From assembly GCA_041395625.1 (NCBI GenBank), contig JAWLAE010000006.1, positions 45,178 to 109,177 of the forward strand: DNA of 64,000 nucleotides. Reading direction: 5' to 3'. The notes under the pieces are model-generated. The model did no database searches. It had not been told where the DNA came from and saw only the letters and a list, made by a program, of their open reading frames with translations. Below, one piece after another: positions 53,503-61,519 of this stretch (positions are counted from its first letter, which is position 1; the number at the start of each line of letters is the position of its first letter). This DNA comes from CADEED01 sp041395625 (lineage in GTDB: Bacteria > Pseudomonadota > Gammaproteobacteria > Steroidobacterales > Steroidobacteraceae). A program made the position numbers and the translations under genes.

Positions 53503-54307
53503 CGAGATCGGCCGGCAGGGTTATCTGATATTTGGCGTTCAGCTTGCCGCCCGGGACGAGGACGCGCTTGCCGCGACCGAGATCCACGTTCTTCATGCTC
53601 ACATGTGCCAGCCATGCGTGACGATGCCGGTCGGCGAGGGCGAGGAACAGACGCTTTGCCTTGACGCTCTCGCAGTGCTGCAGCAACGCGCTGACGAGCT
53701 GCGGTCGGAGCGTGGCGAGTCCTTGCATCAGGGCATTGGCTTCGTGCACCAGCGCGCTGTCTGGTGTCTCGTCGCACAGTTCCAGTATTGCCCGCTCGGG
53801 AGTGGAGAACACGACGCCGGCCGCGTTCGTGTCGTCGGTCGCGCGTTCGAGCCCCTGTGCATTCAAGGTGTCGTCGGGCGTTTCGGCGCCGAACAAGAGC
53901 GCCGGCCAGTCGAACGGTCCTTTGCCGCACGCCTGCACTCGCTCGCGGAGCGGCAGCTTGCCTGCCCAGGCTGGCAACTTTGCCGGACCATACAGGGTCA
54001 GGGTCGCGGACTCGCCAAGGCGCAGGTAGTGCTCATGGCCCTGACGGGCGAGCGCATATCGGCCGCCGACGTGGAGGGGCAGCTGCTCCAGGTGCTGCAG
54101 GGCTCGCAGGAGCCCTTCCCAGGTCGGTTTGCCGCCCTTGCGGAGGTAGACTCCACGCGTAGGCGACTGCAGCCAGCCGCTCGCCATGTAGCGGGCGACG
54201 AGGTTGCTGGGGTATCCCTGGGCGCGCAGCCACCGGCTGGAGACCAGGGTCGTATCCCCGAGGGTCTCCAGAAGCCGGTTTAGCTTTTCGTTTTTTGAGT
54301 CACCCAT
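53486..54307 (-). CDS. abiEi: AbiEi antitoxin and autorepressor
   Basis: 273 aa from the ATG at 54307. An N-terminal winged-helix domain is LNRLLETLGDTTLVSSRWLRAQGYPSNLVARYMASGWLQSPTRGVYLRKG. The antitoxin domain ends near ISKYQI-like LNAKYQITLPADLDEQLG. AbiEi proteins neutralise AbiEii and repress their own promoter by binding two inverted repeats, and matching palindromes are seen here upstream and over the start codon. No Shine-Dalgarno is visible. The remaining upstream frame to 54661 has no family match and overlaps the divergent gene. Confidence 0.88.
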   Translation of the reverse strand: MGDSKNEKLNRLLETLGDTTLVSSRWLRAQGYPSNLVARYMASGWLQSPTRGVYLRKGGKPTWEGLLRALQHLEQLPLHVGGRYALARQGHEHYLRLGESATLTLYGPAKLPAWAGKLPLRERVQACGKGPFDWPALLFGAETPDDTLNAQGLERATDDTNAAGVVFSTPERAILELCDETPDSALVHEANALMQGLATLRPQLVSALLQHCESVKAKRLFLALADRHRHAWLAHVSMKNVDLGRGKRVLVPGGKLNAKYQITLPADLDEQLG

Positions 54308-54388
54308 GGTGACTAAAATAGGTGTTCCGTAAACCATTGACAAGCCGAGGTTTATGGAATGTGATTTATAGTCACTATTAGTGACTAT
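54298..54388. promoter_or_regulatory. Two AbiEi operator palindromes
   Basis: Site 1 is AGTCACC-CAT-GGTGACT (54298-54314), centred on the abiEi start codon. Site 2 is ATAGTCACTA-T-TAGTGACTAT (54368-54388), 54 bases further upstream, with 10-bp arms. Both share AGTCAC/GTGACT half-sites. This two-repeat arrangement matches the known negative autoregulation of AbiE systems. The second site lies 31 bases before the divergent small membrane protein gene. Confidence 0.75.
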
Positions 54389-54418
54389 TTCGCGCGGTAG
54401 CCGACCCAGGAGACAGGC

Positions 54419-54691
54419 ATGGCGCAGATTCATCCCGCCCTGGGCGCATCGGCCCGGATGACCTGGAAAGTCGTGTCTTTCCCGCTGATCGCCGGCCTGC
54501 TGCTGCTGAAGCCGGCCGTGGACGCCCTCTGCGCCTTCGTGCTGGTTTTCGGTCTGGTGGCGGCCGTCGCCTTCGAGCTGTCGGCCGTGGGTCCGCGGTT
54601 CCCGTTCCTGCAGATCGCCGGGATGGCGCTGGGCTTCGGCGTGTTCGCCGCCCTGTACCACCTCGTCCTGATGGTTCTCGTCAGGGACTAG
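54419..54691 (+). CDS. Small membrane protein of the conjugative element
   Basis: 90 aa with two or three membrane segments (VVSFPLIAGLLLLKPAVDALCAFVLVFGLVAAVAFEL and LQIAGMALGFGVFAALYHLVLMVLV). The ATG has a strong AGGAGA seven bases upstream. It is divergent from abiEi, so it may share control with it. It overlaps the convergent FlhC-like gene by 11 bases. I do not recognise the family; no function is assigned. Confidence 0.7.
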   Translation: MAQIHPALGASARMTWKVVSFPLIAGLLLLKPAVDALCAFVLVFGLVAAVAFELSAVGPRFPFLQIAGMALGFGVFAALYHLVLMVLVRD

Positions 54692-55229
54692 CAGAGCGTC
54701 TACCGCGGCAACCCGAACAGACTTCGCGTCGCCGCGCCCACTTGTCGATCAGCATGGCGCTCTGGCAGTGGAGGCATCGAAACAGCTCGATGTCCTCTGA
54801 ACTCGCCGCGCCCCGCGCCAGCAGCGCGGCCTGGTCGAACTCCATGTCCGCGGTTGGCTCCCACTCGCGGAAGATTTCGAAGGCGGTGCACAGCCGCTCG
54901 CCGTTCTCCAGCCCCGGCTGAAGGTCCCATGACTTGCCATGCGGCATGAAGCGTTGGCACAGCGCCTGATGAATGCTGATGAAGACGGTCGCGTGACTCA
55001 GACGCACGGAGGAGCGGAAGAACGGTTGAAAGGAAGTCGGTGCCGGACCGCGGAATCCGTCGCCGGCATCGGGGAGCCAGCGACGCTTGAGGGTGATGAG
55101 CCGATCAGGTGTGAGCCCGCTCCAATCGCAGGCGGTCTGCGCACGGGCGCCGTGCGACAAGAGCCGCAGACCCAGTTGAATCCTCCGGTAGTAGCGGTCG
55201 AACCGCGCGTCGCCGCTGGTGGTGTCCAT
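54681..55229 (-). CDS. FlhC-like (SetC/AcaC-like) transcriptional activator subunit
   Basis: 182 aa. It resembles FlhC over the whole length: IQLGLRLLSHGARAQTACDWSGLTPDRLITLKRRW matches the [26 protein letters not shown] segment. The C-terminal zinc cluster is CLHCQSAMLIDKWARRREVCSGC. FlhC-like proteins SetC (SXT/R391 ICEs) and AcaC (IncC plasmids) activate conjugation genes with an FlhD-like partner. A candidate partner is divergently encoded 75 bases away. The alternative, a stray flagellar regulator, is less likely inside an ICE. Confidence 0.65.
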   Translation of the reverse strand: MDTTSGDARFDRYYRRIQLGLRLLSHGARAQTACDWSGLTPDRLITLKRRWLPDAGDGFRGPAPTSFQPFFRSSVRLSHATVFISIHQALCQRFMPHGKSWDLQPGLENGERLCTAFEIFREWEPTADMEFDQAALLARGAASSEDIELFRCLHCQSAMLIDKWARRREVCSGCRGRRSASP

Positions 55230-55304
55230 AGGTCAACCTGCTGAAGTTTCTGCCACAAATGCCCCAGAAACCTGAGGGCGTTTCCGCCGTGACGGCTCCC
55301 AACA

Positions 55305-56051
55305 ATGCCATTTTGTGTGGGAGATCTGGCGACGGTGCGCACGAAAGATTCTGGGGACGGAGAGGGGGCGGATGGTCAGCAGCTCTCGCAACACAAATGG
55401 AAGGGCGCCCGGTCGATCGGCCTGGCCCATCAACTGAACCAGCAGTTCATCGAACTCTGCTGGGAGCTTTCGCTCGACGGCGCGACGGGACATCCGTTCC
55501 CTGTCGTCGGATCGTACCGGGACCTCTGGCGCCACCTCGATCCGGTCGCGCGACAACGCCTGTCGCTCTTTCCGTTCGTGATCGTCGACCTGCGGTTTGG
55601 AGACGTAGCGTGGTGGCGAATGGCCGTCGGCAACGGCGCGCACGCGCGCAGCCACAGCAACGGCGCGGCGCCCACGACCCGCTGGGACTGGCTCGCTCTT
55701 GAGACCCTGATGTTTGGCTGGCAAGTGGCCCGCGAGGATCGCAGCGTGGCCTCGATGATCTTCGCGATGCCGCCGTCCGTGGCCGATTGCATCGCGACCC
55801 TGACGATGCAGCAGGTACGCACACTCGCCGTCGAGAGCGCGAAATCCCTTCGACTGCGCTGGGACAACCACCCGCGCCTGTGGCGCGATCTCCTGCTGGC
55901 AGCACGCGAGCCGGCCGACGCCGCACTGGAGGCGCTCCGACGCGAGGCGAAGCTGCATTTCTGCGGAGAGCTGATCCATGCCCAGCCTGCCGGTGGCGCC
56001 CCCATCTCGTTGATTTCTGGGACTAGGATGGACGCTGCGCAGGAGGAATGA
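55305..56051 (+). CDS. Putative FlhD-like (SetD/AcaD-like) activator subunit with N-terminal extension
   Basis: 248 aa. The C-terminal half has the FlhD pattern: VASMIFAMPPSVADCIATLTMQQVRTLAVESAKSLRLRWDNHPRLWRDLLLAA, comparable to [41 protein letters not shown]. The first 130 residues (KGARSIGLAHQLNQQFIELCWELS...) are not recognised. FlhC-like protein lies divergently next to it. Together they could activate the virB operon that starts 128 bases downstream. The start is uncertain: ATG 55305 lacks an RBS, and GTG 55335 has GGGAG 11 bases before it. The FlhD link is by eye only. Confidence 0.5.
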   Translation: MPFCVGDLATVRTKDSGDGEGADGQQLSQHKWKGARSIGLAHQLNQQFIELCWELSLDGATGHPFPVVGSYRDLWRHLDPVARQRLSLFPFVIVDLRFGDVAWWRMAVGNGAHARSHSNGAAPTTRWDWLALETLMFGWQVAREDRSVASMIFAMPPSVADCIATLTMQQVRTLAVESAKSLRLRWDNHPRLWRDLLLAAREPADAALEALRREAKLHFCGELIHAQPAGGAPISLISGTRMDAAQEE

Positions 56052-56068
56052 CAATACAGTTCCTGGCC

Positions 56069-56164
56069 GAAACCCACTGTTTTGCGGGGTTTCTGGTGGA
56101 TTTCCCCGGAAACCTGCACTGCTTTGCCGCTCGACGCGCGTGATTCGATGACATCCCCAGGGGA
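56069..56164 (+). promoter_or_regulatory. Palindrome cluster upstream of the conjugation operon
   Basis: Within 96 bases are GAAACCC-N11-GGGTTTC (56069-56093), TTTCC-CC-GGAAA (56101-56112) and TCCCC-A-GGGGA (56154-56164). They lie between the FlhD-like gene and virB2, so they are candidate activator or operator sites for the virB operon. Confidence 0.45.
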
Positions 56165-56179
56165 AGGAGGGGATGACTC

Positions 56180-56488
56180 GTGGAACAGCGCACCCAGTCT
56201 TGCCGAGGCAACGACCTGATCGTCCGCCTCGCCGCCACGGCGGCACTCCTCGCTCCTGGCGCGGCCTTCGCGCAGGCATCTCCGTTCGATACCGGAGCCA
56301 ATTCACTGGTGACGTTTGCACTGACGATCGCGACGCCCGTCGCGGTGCTGATCGTCATCGCGCTGGCCATCGCTGCCGCCGTCGGTCGGATCTCCTGGGG
56401 CTGGGTCATCGGTGCGCTGATCGGCATCGCGGCGATCTTCGGTGCGCCGCAGATCGTGGCCTGGATTCGGACCTTGTTCGGCGTGTAG
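56180..56488 (+). CDS. virB2: VirB2/TrbC-like major pilin
   Basis: 102 aa from GTG, with GGAGGGG upstream. A long signal peptide (LIVRLAATAALLAPGAAFAQ) is followed by two membrane helices (LVTFALTIATPVAVLIVIALAIAAAVG and WGWVIGALIGIAAIFGAPQIVAWI), the hallmark of VirB2/TrbC pilins. It opens the type IV secretion operon and is 12 bases before virB3. Confidence 0.85.
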   Translation: MEQRTQSCRGNDLIVRLAATAALLAPGAAFAQASPFDTGANSLVTFALTIATPVAVLIVIALAIAAAVGRISWGWVIGALIGIAAIFGAPQIVAWIRTLFGV

Positions 56489-56500
56489 GGGGCATCGGCC

Positions 56501-56866
56501 GTGGAACCGCGCAATGCCGGGGTCACTGCCGATCCGCTCTTCGTCGGGGTGACGCGCCCGCCGATGCGCTTCGGCGTGACGTACGCGGCGCTGCTGCTGA
56601 ATGCCGCCTTCACGATGGAGGTATTCCTCCTGACGAAAAACCTGCTGGTGCTGCTGATGATGCTGCCGGTCCACGGCATCTGCATGCTGCTGTGCGCGCG
56701 GGACGCCCGCTACTTCGACCTGCTGCTGATGTGGGCCAAGACGCGACTCCTCGCGTACTTCAGCAGCATCCGATTCTGGAAGGGCGCGAGCTACAGCCCG
56801 TTGCTGCTCGACCTTCCAGACAGGCACGGTCGGCGCAAGGCCATCGCGACGGTGCGACTCTCATGA
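56501..56866 (+). CDS. virB3: VirB3/TrbD-like type IV secretion protein
   Basis: 121 aa from GTG. The segment DPLFVGVTRPPMRFGVTYAALLLNAAFTMEVFLLTKNLLVLLMMLPVHGICMLLCARDARYFDLLL is the typical VirB3 N-terminal motif plus one or two inner-membrane helices. The stop overlaps the virB4 ATG by 4 bases. Confidence 0.87.
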   Translation: MEPRNAGVTADPLFVGVTRPPMRFGVTYAALLLNAAFTMEVFLLTKNLLVLLMMLPVHGICMLLCARDARYFDLLLMWAKTRLLAYFSSIRFWKGASYSPLLLDLPDRHGRRKAIATVRLS

Positions 56867-59310
56867 AGCGCGCCACCGCCCTGAGGCGCGAGCTGCCGGC
56901 GGCGTTCCGAATTCCGTATCGCGTACAGCTCTCGCCGCATGTTGTGCGGACGGAGGCGGGCGACTACGTCCAGGTGTTCCGCCTCGACGGCGCAAGCTTC
57001 GAGACCGCCGACGACGAAGTGCTGAACAACTGGCACGAACGGTTGAACGTGCTGTGGCGGAATATCGCCGCGCCGAACGTAGCCCTTTGGATGCATGTCA
57101 TCCGGCGTCGCGAACGGGTCGGGGCAGTGAAGACCGACGACATGGCGGCGGCCGACTTCGCCGAACGGCTAGCCACCCGCTACCAGGCACGGTTGTCCAC
57201 AGAGACCCTGATGGTCAACGAACTGTACCTGTCGGTCGCCTACCGGCCGATTGCCGGCGCTGCTCCCAATCTGGTGGCGCGCCTGCTCAGCGCCAAAGCA
57301 GGAGAACACAGGCTCGCAGAGCACGCCGACGCGCTCGATGCCTGCGAGAAGCTCGCGCAGACCGTGGGTTCCTCACTTGCCCGCTATGATCCCGAGCGGC
57401 TCGGCGTCTACGAATCCGGCGGACGCCTGTACTCGCGCGTGCTGGAGTTCTTCGGTCAGCTGGTGAATGCGGACCTGTCGCCCGTGCCGCTGCCCACGGC
57501 ACCGCTCGACGAAGTGCTCGCGACCACGCGGATCATCTTCGGCAGCGAAACCATCGAGTACCGCCTGCCCACCCAGACGCGCTTCGGCGCGATGCTTGGC
57601 ATCAAGGAGTACGCCTCGCCGACGACGGTCGGCATGTACAACGTGCTGCTGTCGGCGCCGTTCGAGTTCGTGCTGACGCAGTCGTTTGCGTTCCTGACGA
57701 AGGCAGCGGGGCAGGGCCTGCTGCAGCGCCATTACAACCAGATGGCCAATGCCGGCGACTTCGCGGTGAGCCAGGCGGAGCAGCTGAAGGACGCGCTGGA
57801 TGACCTGACTTCCAACGACTTCGTGATGGGCGATCACCACTTCACATTGCAGGTGCTGTCGCCGCTGGTGGATCGGCAGATCGGCACCTCCAACGAGCAG
57901 CGCCTGAAAACTCTCAACGACGACGTGGCGCTGGCGCGGGCGATCCTGGCCGACACCGGCATGACGACGGCGCGCGAGGATCTCGCGCTGGAGGCGGCAT
58001 TCTGGGCGCAGCTGCCTGCCTGCTTCCCCATGCGGCCGCGCAAGGCGCCGATCACGTCGCGGAACTTCTGCGCGATGGCGCCGCTGCACAACTTTCCGGC
58101 GGGACGCCCGACCGGGAATCACTGGGGTGACGCGCTGGCGCTTCTTGTCACCAGTGCCCGCTCTCCCTACCACTTCTCGCTGCACGCCAGTGATCCCCAC
58201 GACCCCGACGGCGGCAGCCGCAAGGACACCGGACATACGTTTATCTGCGGCCCGACAGGATCGGGAAAATCCGTGCTGATCGGCTTTCTGGTGACCCTGC
58301 TCGCCCGGCAGGGCGTGACGCAGGTGATCTTCGACAAGGACCGTGGCCTCGACATCCTGACGCGGGCACTGGGTGGCACCTATCTGCCGCTTCGGAATGG
58401 CGTGCCGACCGGGTTCAATCCGCTGCAACTCCCGCCGACCGCCGAGACCATCGAGTTCCTGAAGGTCTGGCTGCGTGCGCTGGTGCGCGGGACCGTTCCG
58501 CTGACGATCCGGGAGGAGGGCGATCTCGACGCCGCGTTGATGGGGACCCTTGCGCTGGAGCCGTCGGCGCGCCGGCTTTCGCGGCTGATCGAGTTCACCG
58601 ACGCCACTCGTGCCGAGGGCATCCACATGCGGCTTGCCCGATGGTGCGAGAGCACGCAGGGACACTACGCCTGGGTGTTCGACAACGCCGAGGACTCGCT
58701 CGTCGGGCAGCTCGCACAGGCAAGCCTTTTCGGCGTCGATGTAACCGAGTTTCTCGACAACGCGCTGACGCGCGCCCCGGTGACGCTCTACCTGTTCCAC
58801 GTCATCCGCCAGCTGCTCGATGGTCGAAAGTTCGTCTGCTGGATGGACGAGTTCTGGAAGCTTCTGTCCGATCCGTCCTTCGAGGGGTTCGCCAAGGACG
58901 GCCCCAAGACCTGGCGCAAGCTCAACGGCGTGATGTGCCTTGCGACGCAGAGCGCCAGTGACGTGCTCGACAGCCCGATCAGCCGCACGATCATCGAGCA
59001 GACGCCGACCAAGATCCTGTTCCCGAATCCAGATGCAAACGCAGCGGAGTACATCGAGGGGTTCGGGCTGTCGGAGCGGGAGTTCAAGCTCATCAAGGAG
59101 CAGATCGAGCCCGGCTCGCGGCAGTTCCTCATCAAGCAAGGCCACTACTCCGTGGTCTGCCAGCTCGATCTCAAGGGGTTCGACGCAGAGCTGAAAGTCA
59201 TCTCGGGGCGGGCGAGCACCGTCGAGGAGCTGCAGCGGCTCATCGCCCGGACGGGCCCCGACCCTGGGCAGTGGTTGCCCTCATTCCTCACACCGGAGAA
59301 GTCATCGTGA
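56863..59310 (+). CDS. virB4: VirB4/TrbE conjugal transfer ATPase
   Basis: 815 aa. The N-terminal CagE_TrbE_VirB domain begins LRRELPAAFRIPYRVQLSPHVVRTEAGDYVQVFRLDGASFETA. The ATPase domain has Walker A GPTGSGKSVLIGFLV (about 462-476) and Walker B VCWMDEFWKLL (about 656), with ATQSASDVLDSPISRTIIEQTPTKILFPNP typical of the family. It energises pilus assembly and DNA transfer. The start is the ATG at 56863 overlapping virB3; the same frame happens to be open back to 56173, but that part is the out-of-frame reading of virB2 and virB3. Confidence 0.95.
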   Translation: MKRATALRRELPAAFRIPYRVQLSPHVVRTEAGDYVQVFRLDGASFETADDEVLNNWHERLNVLWRNIAAPNVALWMHVIRRRERVGAVKTDDMAAADFAERLATRYQARLSTETLMVNELYLSVAYRPIAGAAPNLVARLLSAKAGEHRLAEHADALDACEKLAQTVGSSLARYDPERLGVYESGGRLYSRVLEFFGQLVNADLSPVPLPTAPLDEVLATTRIIFGSETIEYRLPTQTRFGAMLGIKEYASPTTVGMYNVLLSAPFEFVLTQSFAFLTKAAGQGLLQRHYNQMANAGDFAVSQAEQLKDALDDLTSNDFVMGDHHFTLQVLSPLVDRQIGTSNEQRLKTLNDDVALARAILADTGMTTAREDLALEAAFWAQLPACFPMRPRKAPITSRNFCAMAPLHNFPAGRPTGNHWGDALALLVTSARSPYHFSLHASDPHDPDGGSRKDTGHTFICGPTGSGKSVLIGFLVTLLARQGVTQVIFDKDRGLDILTRALGGTYLPLRNGVPTGFNPLQLPPTAETIEFLKVWLRALVRGTVPLTIREEGDLDAALMGTLALEPSARRLSRLIEFTDATRAEGIHMRLARWCESTQGHYAWVFDNAEDSLVGQLAQASLFGVDVTEFLDNALTRAPVTLYLFHVIRQLLDGRKFVCWMDEFWKLLSDPSFEGFAKDGPKTWRKLNGVMCLATQSASDVLDSPISRTIIEQTPTKILFPNPDANAAEYIEGFGLSEREFKLIKEQIEPGSRQFLIKQGHYSVVCQLDLKGFDAELKVISGRASTVEELQRLIARTGPDPGQWLPSFLTPEKSS

Positions 59311-60017
59311 AGGTATCCCACATATTTGTTGGCGCACTCGCTTGCGTCCTGTGCACGTCCGTCGGCCACGCGGCGATGCCCGTGATCGACATTCGCGCCA
59401 TTGTGCAGATGGCCCAGCAGCTGCAGGTCCTGCAGAACCAGTTGACCACGGCCCGCAACCAGCTCACCCAGGCGCAGCAGCAGTTTCAGTCGCTGACGGG
59501 ACAGCGCGGCATGGAGCAGCTGCTCTCGGGGGTTACGCGAAACTACCTGCCCGCAGACTGGGCGACGCTCGAAGCCACACTGCGCGGCGCACAGGCGAGC
59601 TATGCGGCGCTCTCAGCAGAAATGCAGGCCGCGCTACGGCAGGTCACAGTGCTGACCCCGGCGCAGACGGCACGGATGTCGCCGGAGCAGATCGAGCAGC
59701 TCGAAGCGGCGCGCCGTTCCGTCGCTTTGCTTCAGGCCACGAGTCGCGAAGCCCTGCAGGCCAGCAGCCAGCGCTTCGCATCCCTGCAGGGACTGATCGA
59801 CGCCATCCCCCGGGCCACGGATGCCAAGGCGGTCCTTGATCTGCAGGCGAGGATCGGCGCCGAGCAGGCCATGCTCCAGAACGAGCACACGAAGCTGATG
59901 GTGCTCAACCAGGCGGCGGAGGCCGAGCAGCGCGCCCAGGAGCAGCGGGCGCGGGAACTGGCGATCAGCAACTTCGGCTCCCTGCGCCGGCTCCCTGCTG
60001 TCGGCCTGAATCCGTAG
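59307..60017 (+). CDS. virB5: VirB5-like minor pilin
   Basis: 236 aa from GTG overlapping the virB4 stop (GTGA), GGAG upstream. The signal peptide is VSHIFVGALACVLCTSVGHA. The mature protein starts MPVIDIRAIVQMAQQLQVLQNQLTTARNQLTQAQQQFQSLTG, the Gln-rich helical pattern of VirB5/TrbJ. Further helices carry AEQAMLQNEHTKLMVLNQAAEAEQRAQEQRA. It would sit at the pilus tip. Confidence 0.87.
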   Translation: MKVSHIFVGALACVLCTSVGHAAMPVIDIRAIVQMAQQLQVLQNQLTTARNQLTQAQQQFQSLTGQRGMEQLLSGVTRNYLPADWATLEATLRGAQASYAALSAEMQAALRQVTVLTPAQTARMSPEQIEQLEAARRSVALLQATSREALQASSQRFASLQGLIDAIPRATDAKAVLDLQARIGAEQAMLQNEHTKLMVLNQAAEAEQRAQEQRARELAISNFGSLRRLPAVGLNP

Positions 60018-60023
60018 GCCGCC

Positions 60024-60299
60024 ATGTCGCGCGGAATGCTCGTGCTGATCCTCCTGGCGACGCTCGTCGGCGCGGCGGTGTCCTGCGCCCCGGGACCGCC
60101 GGTGGCCGAGCACACCGTTTCCGACTACCGCACCGATGCGACGCTGCGGCGCGAGGTCTTCGCGCGGTGCGTGAACGATCCGGGCGGGCTCGGCCAGACC
60201 CCGGACTGCGTGAACGCACGGGAGGCCGAACGGCTGGAAAGCCATGGCTCGCTACGGGACCAGGCGCCGGTGGGCCTCGATCCCAGCGGGAGGCGGTGA
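60024..60299 (+). CDS. eexN: EexN-like entry-exclusion lipoprotein
   Basis: 91 aa. The lipobox AVSC is at about residue 21. The mature part VSDYRTDATLRREVFARCVNDPGGLGQTPDCVNAREAERL fits the EexN family pattern (C..NPG.L..TP.C.NA). Such proteins block redundant transfer into cells already carrying the element. It lies between virB5 and virB6, as in many P-type systems. Confidence 0.75.
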   Translation: MSRGMLVLILLATLVGAAVSCAPGPPVAEHTVSDYRTDATLRREVFARCVNDPGGLGQTPDCVNAREAERLESHGSLRDQAPVGLDPSGRR

Positions 60300-60302
60300 G
60301 GC

Positions 60303-61334
60303 ATGGGCTTCTTCGGCGAGTTCAACGCGTGGCTGACCGGCATCCTGAACGCGTACATCGGGCAGACGCTGGCCGTGATCGCCGGCATCCTCGAGCCGGT
60401 GATCGTCACGCTCGGCGTCCTCTACGTCATCGTGTGGGGCTATCTGCAGCTGACCGGCAGGATCGAAGAGCCATTCGTCGAGGGCGCGAAGCGGCTTTTG
60501 ACGCTCGGTGTGGTTCTCGGGCTGTCGCTGCAGCTCTGGCTCTACAACGACGTCTTCGTCGATACGTTCTTCAATGCGCCCACGGAACTGGCGGCGTCGA
60601 TCATTGCTGCGCGCAATCCCGGTGGGCCGGCGTTCCAGCCGGTGGCCGTCGTCGATGAGATCTTCTTCGACGGGGACGATGCCGCCTCGCTGCTGATGGA
60701 GAAGGGAGAGGTCTTCGGGCGGGACATCGTCTTCTACTTCGGCGCACTGGCGATCTACCTGATCGTCGGGCTCACCGCCGTCTACACCATGTTCCTGCTT
60801 GCGATGAGCCGTATCGCACTGGCTGTTCTACTTGCCATGGGGCCGATCTTCCTTGCGCTGCTGTTCTTCGACTCCAGCAAGCGGTTCTTCGAGGCGTGGC
60901 TCGCGCAGCTCAGCAACTACGCATTTCTCGCCGTCCTGACGATCCTGGTGGCAGCACTGATGCTGCAGGTGATCTCCACCGCCGCGGAGTCTGCGGTGGC
61001 GGCCGGCGGGGGCATCGGGATCGCCAATGCACTGCAGGTGTGCGCGGCGGCAGCGCTCACGTTCCTGATCATGCGGCAGGTGCCGTCGATGGCGCAGGGC
61101 ATGGCGAGCGGCATCGCCCTGTCGGGGTTCGGTGCCGTCGGCAATCTGCTGCGCATGGGTATGGGCGTGGGCCGCTCCGGTCTCGGGAAGATGGGGGAGT
61201 TCTCCCGGGGTGCCTTCCTGGATCAGGACAAGAGCCGCTGGGACAGCATGACCCGCAAGGCAGGTCAGCGGCTGATCGGGGCTCGCATGGCCCGCGAGAA
61301 GCGGCCGCGCCAGAACACTCTGAAGTACGGGTGA
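60303..61334 (+). CDS. virB6: VirB6/TrbL-like inner-membrane channel component
   Basis: 343 aa with six or more membrane helices, e.g. LAVIAGILEPVIVTLGVLYVIVWGYLQLTG and IALAVLLAMGPIFLALLFFDSSKRFFEAWLAQL. The LAMGPIFLALLFFDSSKRFFEAWL motif is a VirB6 signature. It has a charged cytoplasmic tail (RKAGQRLIGARMAREKRPRQ). It starts 3 bases after eexN. Confidence 0.9.
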   Translation: MGFFGEFNAWLTGILNAYIGQTLAVIAGILEPVIVTLGVLYVIVWGYLQLTGRIEEPFVEGAKRLLTLGVVLGLSLQLWLYNDVFVDTFFNAPTELAASIIAARNPGGPAFQPVAVVDEIFFDGDDAASLLMEKGEVFGRDIVFYFGALAIYLIVGLTAVYTMFLLAMSRIALAVLLAMGPIFLALLFFDSSKRFFEAWLAQLSNYAFLAVLTILVAALMLQVISTAAESAVAAGGGIGIANALQVCAAAALTFLIMRQVPSMAQGMASGIALSGFGAVGNLLRMGMGVGRSGLGKMGEFSRGAFLDQDKSRWDSMTRKAGQRLIGARMAREKRPRQNTLKYG

Positions 61335-61339
61335 TCGCC

Positions 61340-61519
61340 ATGCCAAGGATCAAGGCAACCGTCGTGCTCCTGCTTGCCTCCGTCATGGCAGGACTCGTGA
61401 GTGGATGCAGCACGCAGGCGCGGCGCGTGGACTGCGACGGACGGCTACGACCGATCAACGCACCCGCGCCGGTGAAGGTTCCGGCCGTCGTCAATCCGGC
61501 AAGAGAGCAGACCCCATGA
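61340..61519 (+). CDS. VirB7-like small lipoprotein
   Basis: 59 aa. The signal peptide ends in lipobox VSGC (Cys 23), and the mature part is STQARRVDCDGRLRPINAPAPVKVPAVVNPAREQTP. The size, the lipobox and the position between virB6 and virB8 fit VirB7, the outer-membrane partner of VirB9. The ATG at 61340 is 5 bases after the virB6 stop, and its stop overlaps virB8 by 4 bases. Sequence similarity to VirB7 cannot be judged over this length. Confidence 0.6.
   Translation: MPRIKATVVLLLASVMAGLVSGCSTQARRVDCDGRLRPINAPAPVKVPAVVNPAREQTP

Noticed and set aside
56173..56862. Open frame continuing virB4 upstream by 230 codons
   Set aside because: It is the out-of-frame reading of virB2 and virB3, Arg/Pro-rich and without family resemblance; virB4 starts at 56863 with the usual 4-base overlap.
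57373..59145. 590-codon antisense open frame under virB4
   Set aside because: High-GC shadow of virB4; no domain pattern, no RBS, opposite to a strongly supported gene.
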